Below, piece by piece: positions 9,437 through 20,239 of a DNA stretch of 64,000 nt. The stretch is from assembly GCF_026262505.1 (NCBI RefSeq), contig NC_067206.1:39383660-39447659 (forward strand), read 5' to 3'. Origin of the DNA: Trichomonas vaginalis G3 (taxonomy: Eukaryota > Parabasalia > Trichomonadida > Trichomonadidae). Each line of letters begins with the position of its first letter. The stretch's first letter is position 1. Both the position numbers and the translations under genes were made by a program. The notes below the pieces were generated by a model. That model ran no database searches. It was not told the origin of the DNA and saw only the letters and a program-made list of their open reading frames with translations.

Positions 9437-11535
9437 TCTCCCTGCATGATATCAAGACTTGGCTATTAGTCTTTATCCATTTTTGAAAATTGTATTGTAA
9501 ATTGTAAGAATTTCTGAATACTACTACTAAAATATAATTGCTTATCTATGTATATTCTCCCTGCATGATATCAAGACTTGGCTATAGTCTTTATCCATTT
9601 TTGAAAATTGTATTGTAAATTGTAAGAATTTCTGAATACTACTACTATAAAATATAATTGCTTATCTATGTATATTCTCCCTGCATGATATCAAGACTTG
9701 GCTATAAGTCTTTATCCATTTTTGAAAATTGTATTGTAAATTGTAAGAATTTCTGAATACTACTACTATAAAATATAATTGCTTATCTATGTATATTCTC
9801 CCTGCATGATATCAAGACTTGGCTATAAGTCTTTATCCATTTTTGAAAATTGTATTGTAAATTGTAAGAATTTCTGAATACTACTACTATAAAATATAAT
9901 TGCTTATCTATGTATATTCTCCCTGCATGATATCAAGACTTGGCTATTAGTCTTTATCCATTTTTGAAAATTGTATTGTAAATTGTAAGAATTTCTGAAT
10001 ACTACTACTATAAAATATAATTGCTTATCTATGTATATTCTCCCTGCATGATATCAAGACTTGGCTATAAGTCTTTATCCATTTTTGAAAATTGTATTGT
10101 AAATTGTAAGAATTTCTGAATACTACTACTATAAAATATAATTGCTTATCTATGTATATTCTCCCTGCATGATATCAAGACTTGGCTATTAGTCTTTATC
10201 CATTTTTGAAAATTGTATTGTAAATTGTAAGAATTTCTGAATACTACTACTATAAAATATAATTGCTTATCTATGTATATTCTCCCTGCATGATATCAAG
10301 ACTTGGCTATTAGTCTTTATCCATTTTTGAAAATTGTATTGTAAATTGTAAGAATTTCTGAATACTACTACTATAAAATATAATTGCTTATCTATGTATA
10401 TTCTCCCTGCATGATATCAAGACTTGGCTATAAGTCTTTATCCATTTTTGAAAATTGTATTGTAAATTGTAAGAATTTCTGAATACTACTACTATAAAAT
10501 ATAATTGCTTATCTATGTATATTCTCCCTGCATGATATCAAGACTTGGCTATAAGTCTTTATCCATTTTTGAAAATTGTATTGTAAATTGTAAGAATTTC
10601 TGAATACTACTACTATAAAATATAATTGCTTATCTATGTATATTCTCCCTGCATGATATCAAGACTTGGCTATAAGTCTTTATCCATTTTTGAAAATTGT
10701 ATTGTAAATTGTAAGAATTTCTGAATACTACTACTATAAAATATAATTGCTTATCTATGTATATTCTCCCTGCATGATATCAAGACTTGGCTATAAGTCT
10801 TTATCCATTTTTGAAAATTGTATTGTAAATTGTAAGAATTTCTGAATACTACTACTATAAAATATAATTGCTTATCTATGTATATTCTCCCTGCATGATA
10901 TCAAGACTTGGCTATTAGTCTTTATCCATTTTTGAAAATTGTATTGTAAATTGTAAGAATTTCTGAATACTACTACTATAAAATATAATTGCTTATCTAT
11001 GTATATTCTCCCTGCATGATATCAAGACTTGGCTATAAGTCTTTATCCATTTTTGAAAATTGTATTGTAAATTGTAAGAATTTCTGAATACTACTACTAT
11101 AAAATATAATTGCTTATCTATGTATATTCTCCCTGCATGATATCAAGACTTGGCTATAAGTCTTTATCCATTTTTGAAAATTGTATTGTAAATTGTAAGA
11201 ATTTCTGAATACTACTACTATAAAATATAATTGCTTATCTATGTATATTCTCCCTGCATGATATCAAGACTTGGCTATAAGTCTTTATCCATTTTTGAAA
11301 ATTGTATTGTAAATTGTAAGAATTTCTGAATACTACTACTATAAAATATAATTGCTTATCTATGTATATTCTCCCTGCATGATATCAAGACTTGGCTATA
11401 AGTCTTTATCCATTTTTGAAAATTGTATTGCAAATTGTAAGAATTTCTGAATACTACTACTATAAAATATAATTGCTTATCAATGTATCTTCTCCCTGCA
11501 TGATATCAAGACTTGGCTCTAAGTCTCTATTCATT
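9437..11535 (+). repeat. 121-bp satellite array, about 17 copies
   Basis: Units of 119-121 bp, almost identical, each starting TCTCCCTGCATGATATCAAG. The differences are one- or two-base indels and an A/T switch in the hairpin loop. Each unit contains the inverted pair AAGACTT/AAGTCTT separated by six bases. The first and last copies are the most diverged, as expected if unequal exchange homogenises the middle. Lies about 200 bp downstream of the MULE and ends about 95 bp before the Maverick insertion. Confidence 0.97.
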
Positions 11536-11629
11536 ATGAGTATGACCCCATTTTTTACAAAAAGTGCCGAATTGCAACTTTGTCCCAATCTCGTTATTAG
11601 AAAAACAGAGGGTGTCCAACCAAAGATTT

Positions 11630-11635
11630 AACGAT
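11630..11635 (+). repeat. Left target-site duplication AACGAT
   Basis: Hexamer AACGAT directly before the left TIR tip; the same hexamer follows the right TIR at 35875-35880. Six base pairs is the standard Polinton/Maverick duplication length. Confidence 0.95.
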
Positions 11636-12301
11636 AGTTAGTATACATAACAAGGGTACGACGGCACTGCGTTCCACCATACCCCTGTTATGTGAATTTG
11701 ACACTTTACGAAACCGTTAACGTATATTTTACAACACAAACGACAACACTAACTTAACCTTAAATATTTACAAAGCCGCCAACCACTTCACCTCACTAAC
11801 GTTTTCACAAACGACTTCACTAATGTAAAAAATAAACGTTCTCACTTACAAAAGTATTGCAACTCCTCCCATTGCTGTGCTTCATATAACAGCTCATAAT
11901 CTTCTGACTCACTTTCTTCTTCATATAGGTCAAAATCACTGTCATAGTTTATACCTGTAAGTTTTGACAAAGCTAATGAAACACGCTTACCGTTTGTATC
12001 ATATGCTTGTATAAACTTTCCATTATGCTTGTAGTCATAAACGCTCAAACTAACTTTACCCTTTCTCCCTCGTATCTGATAGAATGTATTTTCACGAGGA
12101 ACGAAGAACAAATTCTTGAACTCATGACCGTTGTAGTTTGTTATCTCAATAGTTTTCGTCATTTATATAAAAATAAACTTAAAAAATAATGATATCACCA
12201 CCCTCACACATATGAAAACATCCATTTAAATTTAGGGTAGAAGGGTAGATCTAACCTCTTTTCTAACCTCTTTTCTAACCCTGTTGAATTCATTGCTTTA
12301 T
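11636..12301 (+). repeat. Maverick left terminal inverted repeat
   Basis: 666 bp matching the reverse complement of 35210-35874 nearly perfectly; the differences I saw are about one substitution and one A-run indel (near 11824-11833 versus 35681-35690). It contains a complete 106-aa gene and one AGATCT-centred palindrome (12243-12256). Near-identity implies a young insertion or TIR homogenisation. Confidence 0.96.
11842..12162 (-). CDS. TIR-encoded protein, left copy, unknown function
   Basis: 106 aa, identical to the product of 35349-35669 because both lie within the inverted repeats. N-terminal ~70 residues look like a compact beta-rich domain with many aromatic and basic residues (RGRKGKVSLSVYDYKHNGKF); the C-terminal 35 residues are strongly acidic (YEEESESEDYELLYE). 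No catalytic motif seen. Transcribed inward-to-outward, with ATTTTTATATAA just before the ATG, the same T-rich start context as other genes of this element. Position in the TIR may favour a role at the ends, such as TIR binding, but that is speculation. Confidence 0.75.
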   Translation of the reverse strand: MTKTIEITNYNGHEFKNLFFVPRENTFYQIRGRKGKVSLSVYDYKHNGKFIQAYDTNGKRVSLALSKLTGINYDSDFDLYEEESESEDYELLYEAQQWEELQYFCK

Positions 12302-12540
12302 TCCTCACTGTCGTCTGCTTTCTCCAACTCTTCTAACTTCTTCTTAAGTTCAGCAATGTTGTCTTCATGAAGTTTAATCTTTCTCAAAATTCCTTCTTTA
12401 TCTAATTGTTGCTTTATCTTTCTAAACTGAACTCTACCATCCTTCATAGTATGAATGTAAAAACCTTCTGGAATAGTTCCTGATTTAATGTATTCTACCA
12501 AAAACTTTTGTTTCATTGCTTCAGTGACTTTATTTGTCAT
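12298..12540 (-). CDS. Small protein with C-terminal coiled coil
   Basis: 80 aa from ATG 12540. Residues about 45-78 form a Lys/Glu/Leu-rich helix (AELKKKLEELEKADDSEE) typical of a coiled coil. The middle YIHTMKDGRVQFRKIK resembles the KDGKIYVRKRK stretch of the protein encoded at 14653-15084, so the two may share a small domain. The last bases overlap the inner edge of the left TIR. Unknown role; its place beside the capsid gene suggests a virion component or scaffold. Confidence 0.6.
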   Translation of the reverse strand: MTNKVTEAMKQKFLVEYIKSGTIPEGFYIHTMKDGRVQFRKIKQQLDKEGILRKIKLHEDNIAELKKKLEELEKADDSEE

Positions 12541-12545
12541 TTCAA

Positions 12546-13022
12546 TCAAATAAAAATATATAAATAAAAATAACTATTTTTTTTCAGTAAGGAAAACGCA
12601 GGAGTTATTATATTTTTGAGGAGTAGGTTCTGGTTTAAATGTTGGAGTCGGTTTAGGAGTTGACTTTGAACAGGAGTTTGTACTTCCATAGGTTCAGAGT
12701 CATTGAAGGTTTTGCTTGCTGAAGGTGTTGGAGTTTGTTTAACTTCAGCTACTTCAGTATTATTTACAACATTTGCTTTATTTCTTTTCAACATCATAAC
12801 TGCTCCTGCTGTAGCTAGCAAACCTAGTGGGAGACCATATCTTATATAAGGACTTGACCAAATGCTATTTTTGACAGGAGCTGGTGGAACACCTAACCTT
12901 GGTGAGACTGCTCTTTGCCATTGTGCAGCTCGTAAGAAATATTCAATAGGTGCTACATAATCGTTTGGTAAAGTTTGTTTCATAGATGGTGAAGGTTCAC
13001 GAGAGCTTGATGAAGAACTCAT
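12546..13022 (-). pseudogene. Single-TM virion-type protein, frameshifted near its C-terminus
   Basis: ATG 13022, preceded by TTTATTTTTAAAGC. Serine-rich start, a transmembrane helix at about residues 61-80 (YGLPLGLLATAGAVMML), then a Pro/Thr-rich tail (VKQTPTPSAS). In the present frame it ends with an improbable run copied from AT-rich spacer (158 aa). In the next frame from about 12670 the Pro-Thr pattern continues (STPKPTPTFKPEPTP) to a TAG at 12574. A one-base deletion near 12670 is therefore likely. Small TM proteins beside capsid genes are common in virus-like elements; exact role unknown. Confidence 0.65.
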
Positions 13023-13051
13023 TTATAAGCTTTAAAAATAAACGTTCATCT

Positions 13052-14625
13052 TTATTCCTCACTGTCGTCCGTAGCTAAGTTATAGTCATCTAATCTTATT
13101 ATGGGGATGCCTGACTGTCTTACCTGAATGGCAAAGCAACAATCCCTCATAAATCCAATAAGTGGCTTTGGTACATTTTCAGTTGCTAGTTCAATAGGTC
13201 CTTTAACAGACAATTTGTATGTTATTGGAGCAGTAGATGTTTGACCTTGCTGGAAGCAAAAGTCCACTTCTGTTGGAAAACCACATAAGAAATGTGTGTT
13301 GTCATAGCTATCCCATTTATGTTCCACACTACCATCATCCACCAATGACCTCATAACATCTTCATTAAATCCAATCATATCATTGTTTGTATTGCAAGCG
13401 TTCGCAACCATTTCATAAAATACAGGTTCATATGATTTTTCAGGTTCTGCAGGCATATTTCCATAAGCTCCCATGGAAAGCTGAAGATATTTAAACTTAG
13501 GGTTCTCAAAATTAACATAATAGTTGTCTTTCTTTCTAAATAGTGCCCAAATACTTTTAACATTAATAGGCGTATAAGCTGCTGTAAATGTTGCACTTGA
13601 ACTATCTGTATTCTTTGAAAATGAACCATCCATAGGAATCCAATCCATAACTTTAACAGGAAAACATAAAGCCTCGTTTGTATAATGTTCTACAAGTTCT
13701 GTATAAATGTTAGGGTCTAAAGAGAATGACTTTGGATGAATGAAACATTCATTAAAATCCATCTTTGTTCGAAATAGTTGCTGGGTTACAGTTGTAATAG
13801 TAACTGTTCCACTAGCTTCTACTGCCTTCGTTATCATAGTGAATGGTTCATTCCATGGAACAAATTTATTTGTCGTGGATTTGAATCTGAAGCAAATGCA
13901 ACTTTAAGAGTTGGATTGAAAGCAATGATATCATTTACAGATATAGATGTGCATTGTAAGGCGTCGCTACTGAACTTTACTTTAAGCTGAATGTTTCCTG
14001 CAAAAGCTGGAATAAATCGAATAGCTTCTAATGGAAGGAATCTTCTAACAGGAATTCTTAAACGAAGCTTAAAATCAAATGATTTTCCTGCTGTAATTGG
14101 ACCACTAACAATTTGTCCTGTTCTGCATGTTCCGAATGACTCCATACATCTTCATGTCGAGTCTTTGAGAAAACATCCACTTTCTTTATTTGTTCGGTAG
14201 TTTGTGAGTTTGAAGTTATATATGCTTCTTCTCTTGCGTTGTCTTGAGAATATACGATACGACCATTTGCAAGGATTTGATATCCAGCAACTGCATAGAA
14301 AGCGTCATCGAAACCAATCCAAAATCCTGGTGGGTTTGTTTTATTGGAACCTGAACCAATTTCTTTATCTACAATAAATTGACCTTCCATTTTATACGTA
14401 ATGAATGTATTGTAAAGGTCCAACATATTTTCACCAGGAGGTGAGAGATTGAATGTTACCCATGTGTTATCTTTAGCAGTTCCAGGTTGTGATGGAATCT
14501 TTGCGTCAGAATATTTTCTATTAGTGTCACCAATTTGAACTGCATTGTCTATGATATCGAAATATGAGCGAATCTGAATGAATATGCTCTGCTGGAGTAA
14601 ATTCGTTTAACTGTTCGTTCTGCAT
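13052..14625 (-). pseudogene. Major capsid protein (double jelly-roll type), broken by three frameshifts
   Basis: ATG 14625, preceded by TTTTTATCCGA. The reading frame is split into pieces 14625-~14575, ~14575-14150, ~14145-13870 and ~13870-13052. Pieces align in order with the intact 497-aa protein at 50355-51848: the KLRLRIPVRRFLPLEAIRFIPAFAG segment matches KLRVPLSSFLIFRFLRYLPNWAG, and PWNEPFTMITKAVEASG matches TQDPFTITDVKGTN. The pattern 'Leu-rich strand, P, then hydrophobic strand' is what Polinton and virophage hexon-like capsids show in the second jelly roll. I infer MCP from this pattern, length and genome position; no structure search was possible. Confidence 0.7.
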
Positions 14626-14652
14626 GTCTTTCCTTCGGATAAAAATATCTAT

Positions 14653-15084
14653 TTACTTCATTATTCTTCTTCTTCTTGGCATTCGTGGTGGAAGTTGTTT
14701 CTTGACATTTTCAATGAACTGTACATTCTCTTTTGTCTCAAGTTCTTTCACTGGCGGGTCAGGATTCTTTGACTCGGTTTGTTTTTCAATGAAATTCACG
14801 AACTTTGCAATAAGCTCTTGGTTCGTTATTGAAAGTACATCTGGCTTCTTTTCTTCTGGTTCTATTGACTTTTCAGTTTTGAACAGAAGGCTTAAATGGG
14901 CTTCGTGGGCTTCGCCCTTGCCATGCACCTTAATGTTGTCGCTTTCTGCATTCGCTAATGGAACCTTTCTTTTTCTTACGTATATTTTACCATCTTTACT
15001 CTGACTTACGTAATAGAAAGGATGTTGTATTCCTCTTGCGTCATTTAATATAATAGACTCTCGCTCTGATTTTGACAAGCTCAT
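14653..15084 (-). CDS. Hypothetical basic/acidic protein of the capsid module
   Basis: 143 aa from ATG 15084. N-terminal half contains a possible small domain (IQHPFYYVSQSKDGKIYVRKRKVP). C-terminal half is charged and ends with a very basic tail (PPRMPRRRRIMK), suggesting nucleic-acid contact. A GGGCTTCGCCC hairpin (14907-14917) is inserted in frame and encodes GKGEAHEA. Divergent from 15130. Unknown function. Confidence 0.55.
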   Translation of the reverse strand: MSLSKSERESIILNDARGIQHPFYYVSQSKDGKIYVRKRKVPLANAESDNIKVHGKGEAHEAHLSLLFKTEKSIEPEEKKPDVLSITNQELIAKFVNFIEKQTESKNPDPPVKELETKENVQFIENVKKQLPPRMPRRRRIMK

Positions 15085-15129
15085 TTTACATCGGTTAAAG
15101 TTTTAATTTTGTTTTTTATCTGCAGTCAA

Positions 15130-15474
15130 ATGACTCATACAAGCCCTACGGACAAGACCCAAGGGGTCATAAATGTTGAAGCATTGAAGAAAGAAATTCG
15201 TGAGCAAATTTTATCCGAACTGAAGGAACAAAAACAAGAACAAAAGCCAGAGAGACCAAAGAGAAAACTTAGTGAAAAACAACTTGCTGCATTAGCTGCT
15301 GGAAGACAAAAGAACCCACGTTTGCTGGCGAAAAAAGCTAGAGAAGAAGCTGAAGCAAAAGCTAAAGAAGCTGAAGCAAGAAAGAGTAAATGGTTTATTT
15401 TTATCCGAATTAAATGTATAGACAAATACCTTTATCTGTTGCGTTCAGTAGTGAAAACCCTGACGTCAAAATAA
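15130..15474 (+). CDS. Basic coiled-coil protein
   Basis: 114 aa from ATG 15130. Helical throughout, with a Lys/Arg-rich middle (PERPKRKLSEKQLAALAAGR) and Ala/Glu/Lys-rich repeats. The KLSEKQLAALAAGR segment looks like a short DNA-binding helix. The last 20 codons overlap the next gene's promoter and start (15414), so the true end may be earlier or a frameshift may have extended it. Possibly a DNA-condensing core protein. Confidence 0.5.
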   Translation: MTHTSPTDKTQGVINVEALKKEIREQILSELKEQKQEQKPERPKRKLSEKQLAALAAGRQKNPRLLAKKAREEAEAKAKEAEARKSKWFIFIRIKCIDKYLYLLRSVVKTLTSK

Positions 15475-16271
15475 ATGGGAACAGAGTAACGTTTAAGTTT
15501 CCAACAGACTGGATTGTGAACATAAATGAAGAGAAGTACATTGGCATAACATCTATGTATATAACACGTGCTTTCAGAAAGGTTGACTTTATACTTCAAG
15601 TCGAGATAGAAAATGACGAACAGTCTTTAAGCGCCCAAAACATTCACATATACAAATACTTTAAAGACGATACAACATTGCTACAATGTATGATTTCATT
15701 TAATGAGATGTTCGAGAAAAAGTTCAACATTGAAGTACAAACTTTACAGCCTTTACGTGAGTTTCTTGCACAACTGAAAGAAGAAGGTAGTCACCCACAA
15801 CTTATAGACTTTCATTATGAATTTAATGAAAATGAAGATGGAACTCATGACTGTCAGTTTGTTATATATTCACCATTCAATGAAGTAGCTAAAAAGAAAG
15901 AAAATCCATTACGTATAAGATTTCAAATCTCTGAACCAAGTGATGATTTCAAGAATGTTTTCAATTATGATGCAATGCTTCCGAGGAAAAATGAATTTTC
16001 CGAAATTAAATTTCCAGGTATTTGGGAAAGAAAGCAAGCTATATTATATTCAAACCTAAGTAAGGGAGTTGAAAATGAGTTCATTGGTCATACAAGAACT
16101 TCACCACTTCCTAACCCTAAATACTATAAATTAACTGGCTTCAATCGTGAGTTTTGGATAGACATGTTCTCCACTCATGACCATAACTGCCCAGTGTTCT
16201 TACCTCCAGACCATAAGGACTGTCTTTACATTGAAGCACAACTCTTAAACTCTACCATCGCAGTATTGTAA
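15414..16271 (+). CDS. Putative minor virion protein (family I)
   Basis: 285 aa, intact, ATG 15414 seven bases after TTTTTATCCGAAT. Its N-terminal region (VTFKFPTDWIVNINEEKYI) shares layout with the 33587-34468 product (YEYPRHWVEYVGGEKAI): aromatic-Pro, W, then a conserved EK followed by an I-rich strand. Both end with a beta-rich segment. I read them as distant paralogues, probably beta-rich structural or attachment proteins. Convergent with the PolB pseudogene; a hairpin lies between. Confidence 0.55.
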   Translation: MYRQIPLSVAFSSENPDVKINGNRVTFKFPTDWIVNINEEKYIGITSMYITRAFRKVDFILQVEIENDEQSLSAQNIHIYKYFKDDTTLLQCMISFNEMFEKKFNIEVQTLQPLREFLAQLKEEGSHPQLIDFHYEFNENEDGTHDCQFVIYSPFNEVAKKKENPLRIRFQISEPSDDFKNVFNYDAMLPRKNEFSEIKFPGIWERKQAILYSNLSKGVENEFIGHTRTSPLPNPKYYKLTGFNREFWIDMFSTHDHNCPVFLPPDHKDCLYIEAQLLNSTIAVL

Positions 16272-16332
16272 ATGACCTCATGGGCTTCGCCCTTGCCGCT
16301 AGCGGCTTATTTTTGTCAGCAATGAGGTCATT
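16271..16332. terminator. Long hairpin between convergent genes
   Basis: AATGACCTCAT (16271-16281) pairs with ATGAGGTCATT (16322-16332). Within the loop are two further hairpins, GGGCTTCGCCC (16282-16292) and GCCGCTAGCGGC (16295-16306). It sits between the convergent 15414 gene and PolB, where a bidirectional transcript end would be useful. Also one of the GC-rich double hairpins scattered through the element. Confidence 0.6.
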
Positions 16333-16352
16333 CGTGATAAAAATAAATGACC

Positions 16353-19300
16353 TCAGAACTTCAACTTACGAATAAAGCTTGTTTTAGTCGTTATTGAGAA
16401 GTTAAACTTTTCAGCAAAGCAAGGACTAGAAGACTTACATAAGTCAAATCCAATCTCTTGACCATCATGAAGTGCTTTGTAAAGTTTCATTAAACTGAAA
16501 CTCCAGAGTCTTTGTCATATGTTCCTTGCGGAACCATTAACCTTATCTTCATCATAGAAACACTGAACAGAGTCAGGAAACATTTCATTAGCGTTAAAGC
16601 AATAACATCTTGCTTCACGCCTTTCATTCTGCAGTGAAATGCAACTTCATTTAAATCATTCGTGAGTAAGTCTATGTAGGTCTTCTTTCCACAAAATATT
16701 GACTTGTATGCTAAACTTTGTTTTCCAGGTGTTATTTCTGCAAGTCGCTATGAAATTGACCAAGGTTTTTACCAATGAGAACTCTTCCATATACGTTTCT
16801 CAAACTCTTCAGCTAAACGAGGGATATCTTCATTGTAGAGATGCATACTGTCCGTATCGCTATAAAAGATGTCCATTCCTAAGTCCAGCAGTACAGAATA
16901 CTTCACACATTATTCTCTTCGACATAGACAGAATGTTAACACCAAGTGGACAGAAGTTAAAGTGTCTGCAAATGCTTTTCGTTAGCTTGAAAAATAGTTT
17001 TTATCTGAACCATCCAAACCTTCGAACTTCACTATATGGTTGTAGTTTCTGATGGCATATCTTATAGCATCTTTGTCATTTACTATGGTTATTTTTGACT
17101 CAATAGGAGATAGAATAGTTTTGCCATAAATACTGTTCAGAAATGAGCTTTTATATTTTCTTGCAAAGGATTTCCTTCTTTCTTATACTTTAACCTTAAC
17201 TCAAACAACTTCTTTACTTCATCTCTTATTCTAATATCTCTGTTTCCATCGTAATAGTTCCTGCAACACTTCACATTTGACACCTTGATATTTTATGAGG
17301 TCTTGTAATGTTATATGGTCAACATACATTAAACAGCAAGTGTTTTGAACTTCTGGGAACGTTAAGTTTCTGGATTTAGTTCAGGGTCACAAAACTATTA
17401 AAGGAAAGTGTCTATGTATTCCAATCTCTGTTATCTTAATGAGAACAAAGAAACCGAATATAAACTTTTCACCATGGGTTCCTTTTGGTCGTCATCGAAT
17501 AAATGTCTCATGAGATACTCTGTGCTTAACATTTCTTCCTTCAATACTTTCGGTATACCTTCTAAAGTATAAAGTCTTGCTATAGCGGATGGATATAATG
17601 AAACAGCGTCGAAATCAGCAATGAGTTTCTTTTCGCTCTTTTGTTTAATGTTATCTGACAGCATACATCTTCCACCTTGAATGCATCTCGAAATAAATTC
17701 TCTAGGTTTATTTGAGAGGTCATATAAATTTCCATTCGGGAAGTACACTCTGTTCTCAAACAATTTGTTAGCGATTGAACAAATACTAACGTAGTCATAA
17801 ACGTTTAAATCAAATTCTTTCAATATGTCATTGCGAACTTAACAAACCTTCTCTTAAAATTCTTACATCTGTTTGCCAGTAAAACGTGCTATATTTTTCT
17901 AAGTCGAAGTGGTTCTCATCTATTCTGCAACCTTTGATGGAATCTATGTTTTTCATAAATGTATCAATATCTTTACAAACTTACATGCTTCAGAAATGAC
18001 ACCAGTTCTGTTGTCATTTGCTAACAAAACACTGCTGTAGTAGTTGTATGGAAATACTTCTTTCGGTCCTGTTTGTAAGTTAAACATAGCAGGAAATAGT
18101 TTAAGCTTCTTATTTATAACACTGTAAGAGTCTTTTATAATAATTGCCCTTCCTTTATATAAGCCAGTTATTTGCATTGTTCGTGAACCTTTAATGATGG
18201 GAGTTCCTTTCACTTCTGTCATGTGTCTTAAGATGAAGTTTATATCATAACTGAGGTTATGGAAATATTATTAAACTCCTTGTCAGGAAGTCGTTCCAAA
18301 AAATTCTGTTGCACAGTTCTGACCCAAATGCTTTGACTCACTGAACCATCTTTCACTGTCATAACAGATGTTAAAGGCTTTATGAAAGCCATCTGTGCTA
18401 CACTCAAAGTCAGCAAAGAAAACGTGCTCAGGAATGAACTTGCACTTATATTTTTATTTACTTCTTTTGACTCGGCTTTCTTCTTCAGTTGTCACAATAC
18501 TTTGGAGCATATGTCAAATCTTTAATGGTGCAAGGTTCTGTTTTATAAAGTCAGTCGTATATGTGAAAAGTTCTCCATAAGAAATAGGTTCGAAATATTT
18601 GCACTCCCACAATGTTTTCATAACATCCCATAGGGTGTTGTTCTATCATAACGAACTATATATTTATCTCTCTCTTTGTATAAATCTTCATCTGTTTCTC
18701 AATGTTCATTCCACCACACTCCTTCAAGATTTCTATATAGTTGCGAATGAAATATGTTGTCATTGGTAATCTTTCATTTAGCATGTAGTGGTCTTCAACA
18801 AGAAGTAAGTCAATAGTTCGAATAGTTTCACATTCTTTTGGTATGTATCTCTTTATTTCATTATGTCTTGAGTCATTGAAGTAACCAATGGTAACATTAA
18901 ATGCTATACCTGTTGCGTCAGAAATTTCTTGTACTTTACTTTGAGGAAAGTCTCTAACACGAATGACTTCTCTCATGTGGTCAATAGTCTCTCATCTACT
19001 CCAGCCTGAATGCAAGCATAAACGAAACAATTGTCTTCTGTCATAAGTGCTGCAGTTCTTTTGTTCAATTCATTGAAGATTTGGTAGCGCTCAAGATTTA
19101 TAGGTAATGTGCAAAGATACTTCCAGAACTGACCGCTTCTCTTCTTATAAAACTTCTTTTCACCATTTCTTCCAAAGTTTCTATAAGTCTGTTTCTGTTT
19201 GTTAAGAGCTTTCCAAAATGGCTTTCTGTCTTTGTCAGTGTGCTTTCATCTCTATATGGTCTCTTTTTTGGTTTGCCTTTCTTTACATCTGACATCGTTA

Positions 19301-20189
19301 AGCCTTCATATTCTGTTAAGTCATACATCTTTATTTCGGTAAGATTCTTTATGTTTGTCAAGAAGAAGTCATAGTGCATTTCAACAATACCTGCAGCATT
19401 TGCTTCTATCTCTGATATAAAGTTCTCCTTCAAGAGCTGATGTAGTAATGTTCCAATATTATTGAGGTTTAACGTAGAACATTCATACTTTCCACCAAGT
19501 TTATAACATACCATCCATCTCTGTTGGGAGTTTATTTTAATCTTCCCTAAGAGTCTCATGAAAACCTTACCGAAATGTTTGTGTAAATATTCTCTGTTCG
19601 GTTCATCTAAAGCTTCGATGTTAAAGTCAATGAGTCTATTGCCTGACTTCACATTTCTCTTCCTATTCTCTTCATCTTTCTTTAACCATCTCTCACCTTC
19701 TTTTGGTTTGTCGTCAATGGAACGAATGACATCGTTAGCTTTGCGAACTTGTTCTATAGCGCTCTTAAACATCTCTCTTCTCTGTTGTTTCAGTGTGGCG
19801 TCTCTTCTTCTTGTTTCACCAACGTTTGCATTTGTTATGTCAAACATTTCTCTTCTTACTTCATGAGGTACAGCTCTTCTTGTTTCACCAACGTTTGCAT
19901 TTGTTATGTCAAACATTTCTCTTCTTACTTCATGAGGTACTGAACGTCTATGATATAAGTCAATAGCAACGTCATTTAAAGGAAATGCTCTTGCATGGAC
20001 TTCGTCCTCGCCGCGTTGCGGCTTTATGAACTCATGAATTCTATCATAACTTATAGCACCATTGTAGTCATTGAGGATGTCAGAGAGTGCTTTTTTGTTT
20101 GTCGCGTAATGTTTTGCTACTTCTATGTTAGCTTCTGTTAGAAGTTGTTTTATTTCCGAGTGTTCTAACTTAGACAACTTCCGATACAT
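16353..20189 (-). pseudogene. Protein-primed family B DNA polymerase, degraded
   Basis: About 1,280 codons in pieces. From ATG 20189 an N-terminal 360-residue segment stays open to 19098. Continuing in shifted frames I find exonuclease motif I (FFADFECS, near 18400), palm motif A (DFDAVSLYPSA, near 17600) and motif C (FYSDTDS, 16847-16864), ending at TGA 16353-16355. Order and spacing fit a Maverick PolB with a long N-terminal region. At least six frameshifts (for example about 19135, 18975, 18230, 17950, 17430) make it non-functional. The N-terminal part contains a perfect 69-bp tandem duplication (about 19803-19940) encoding REMFDITNANVGETRR twice. Confidence 0.88.
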
Positions 20190-20239
20190 CTTTAGTAGGA
20201 AATAAAAAAAATATTTTTTGAAAAATAAACTTAGAAAAA

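Noticed and set aside
9430..11530. CRISPR-like array
   Set aside because: The units are contiguous tandem copies without unique spacers, in a eukaryotic genome.
11605..11630. Mariner end (AGGGTGTCCAACC) before the Maverick
   Set aside because: It resembles the first bases of the mariner end but diverges after ten bases and has no partner; probably chance.
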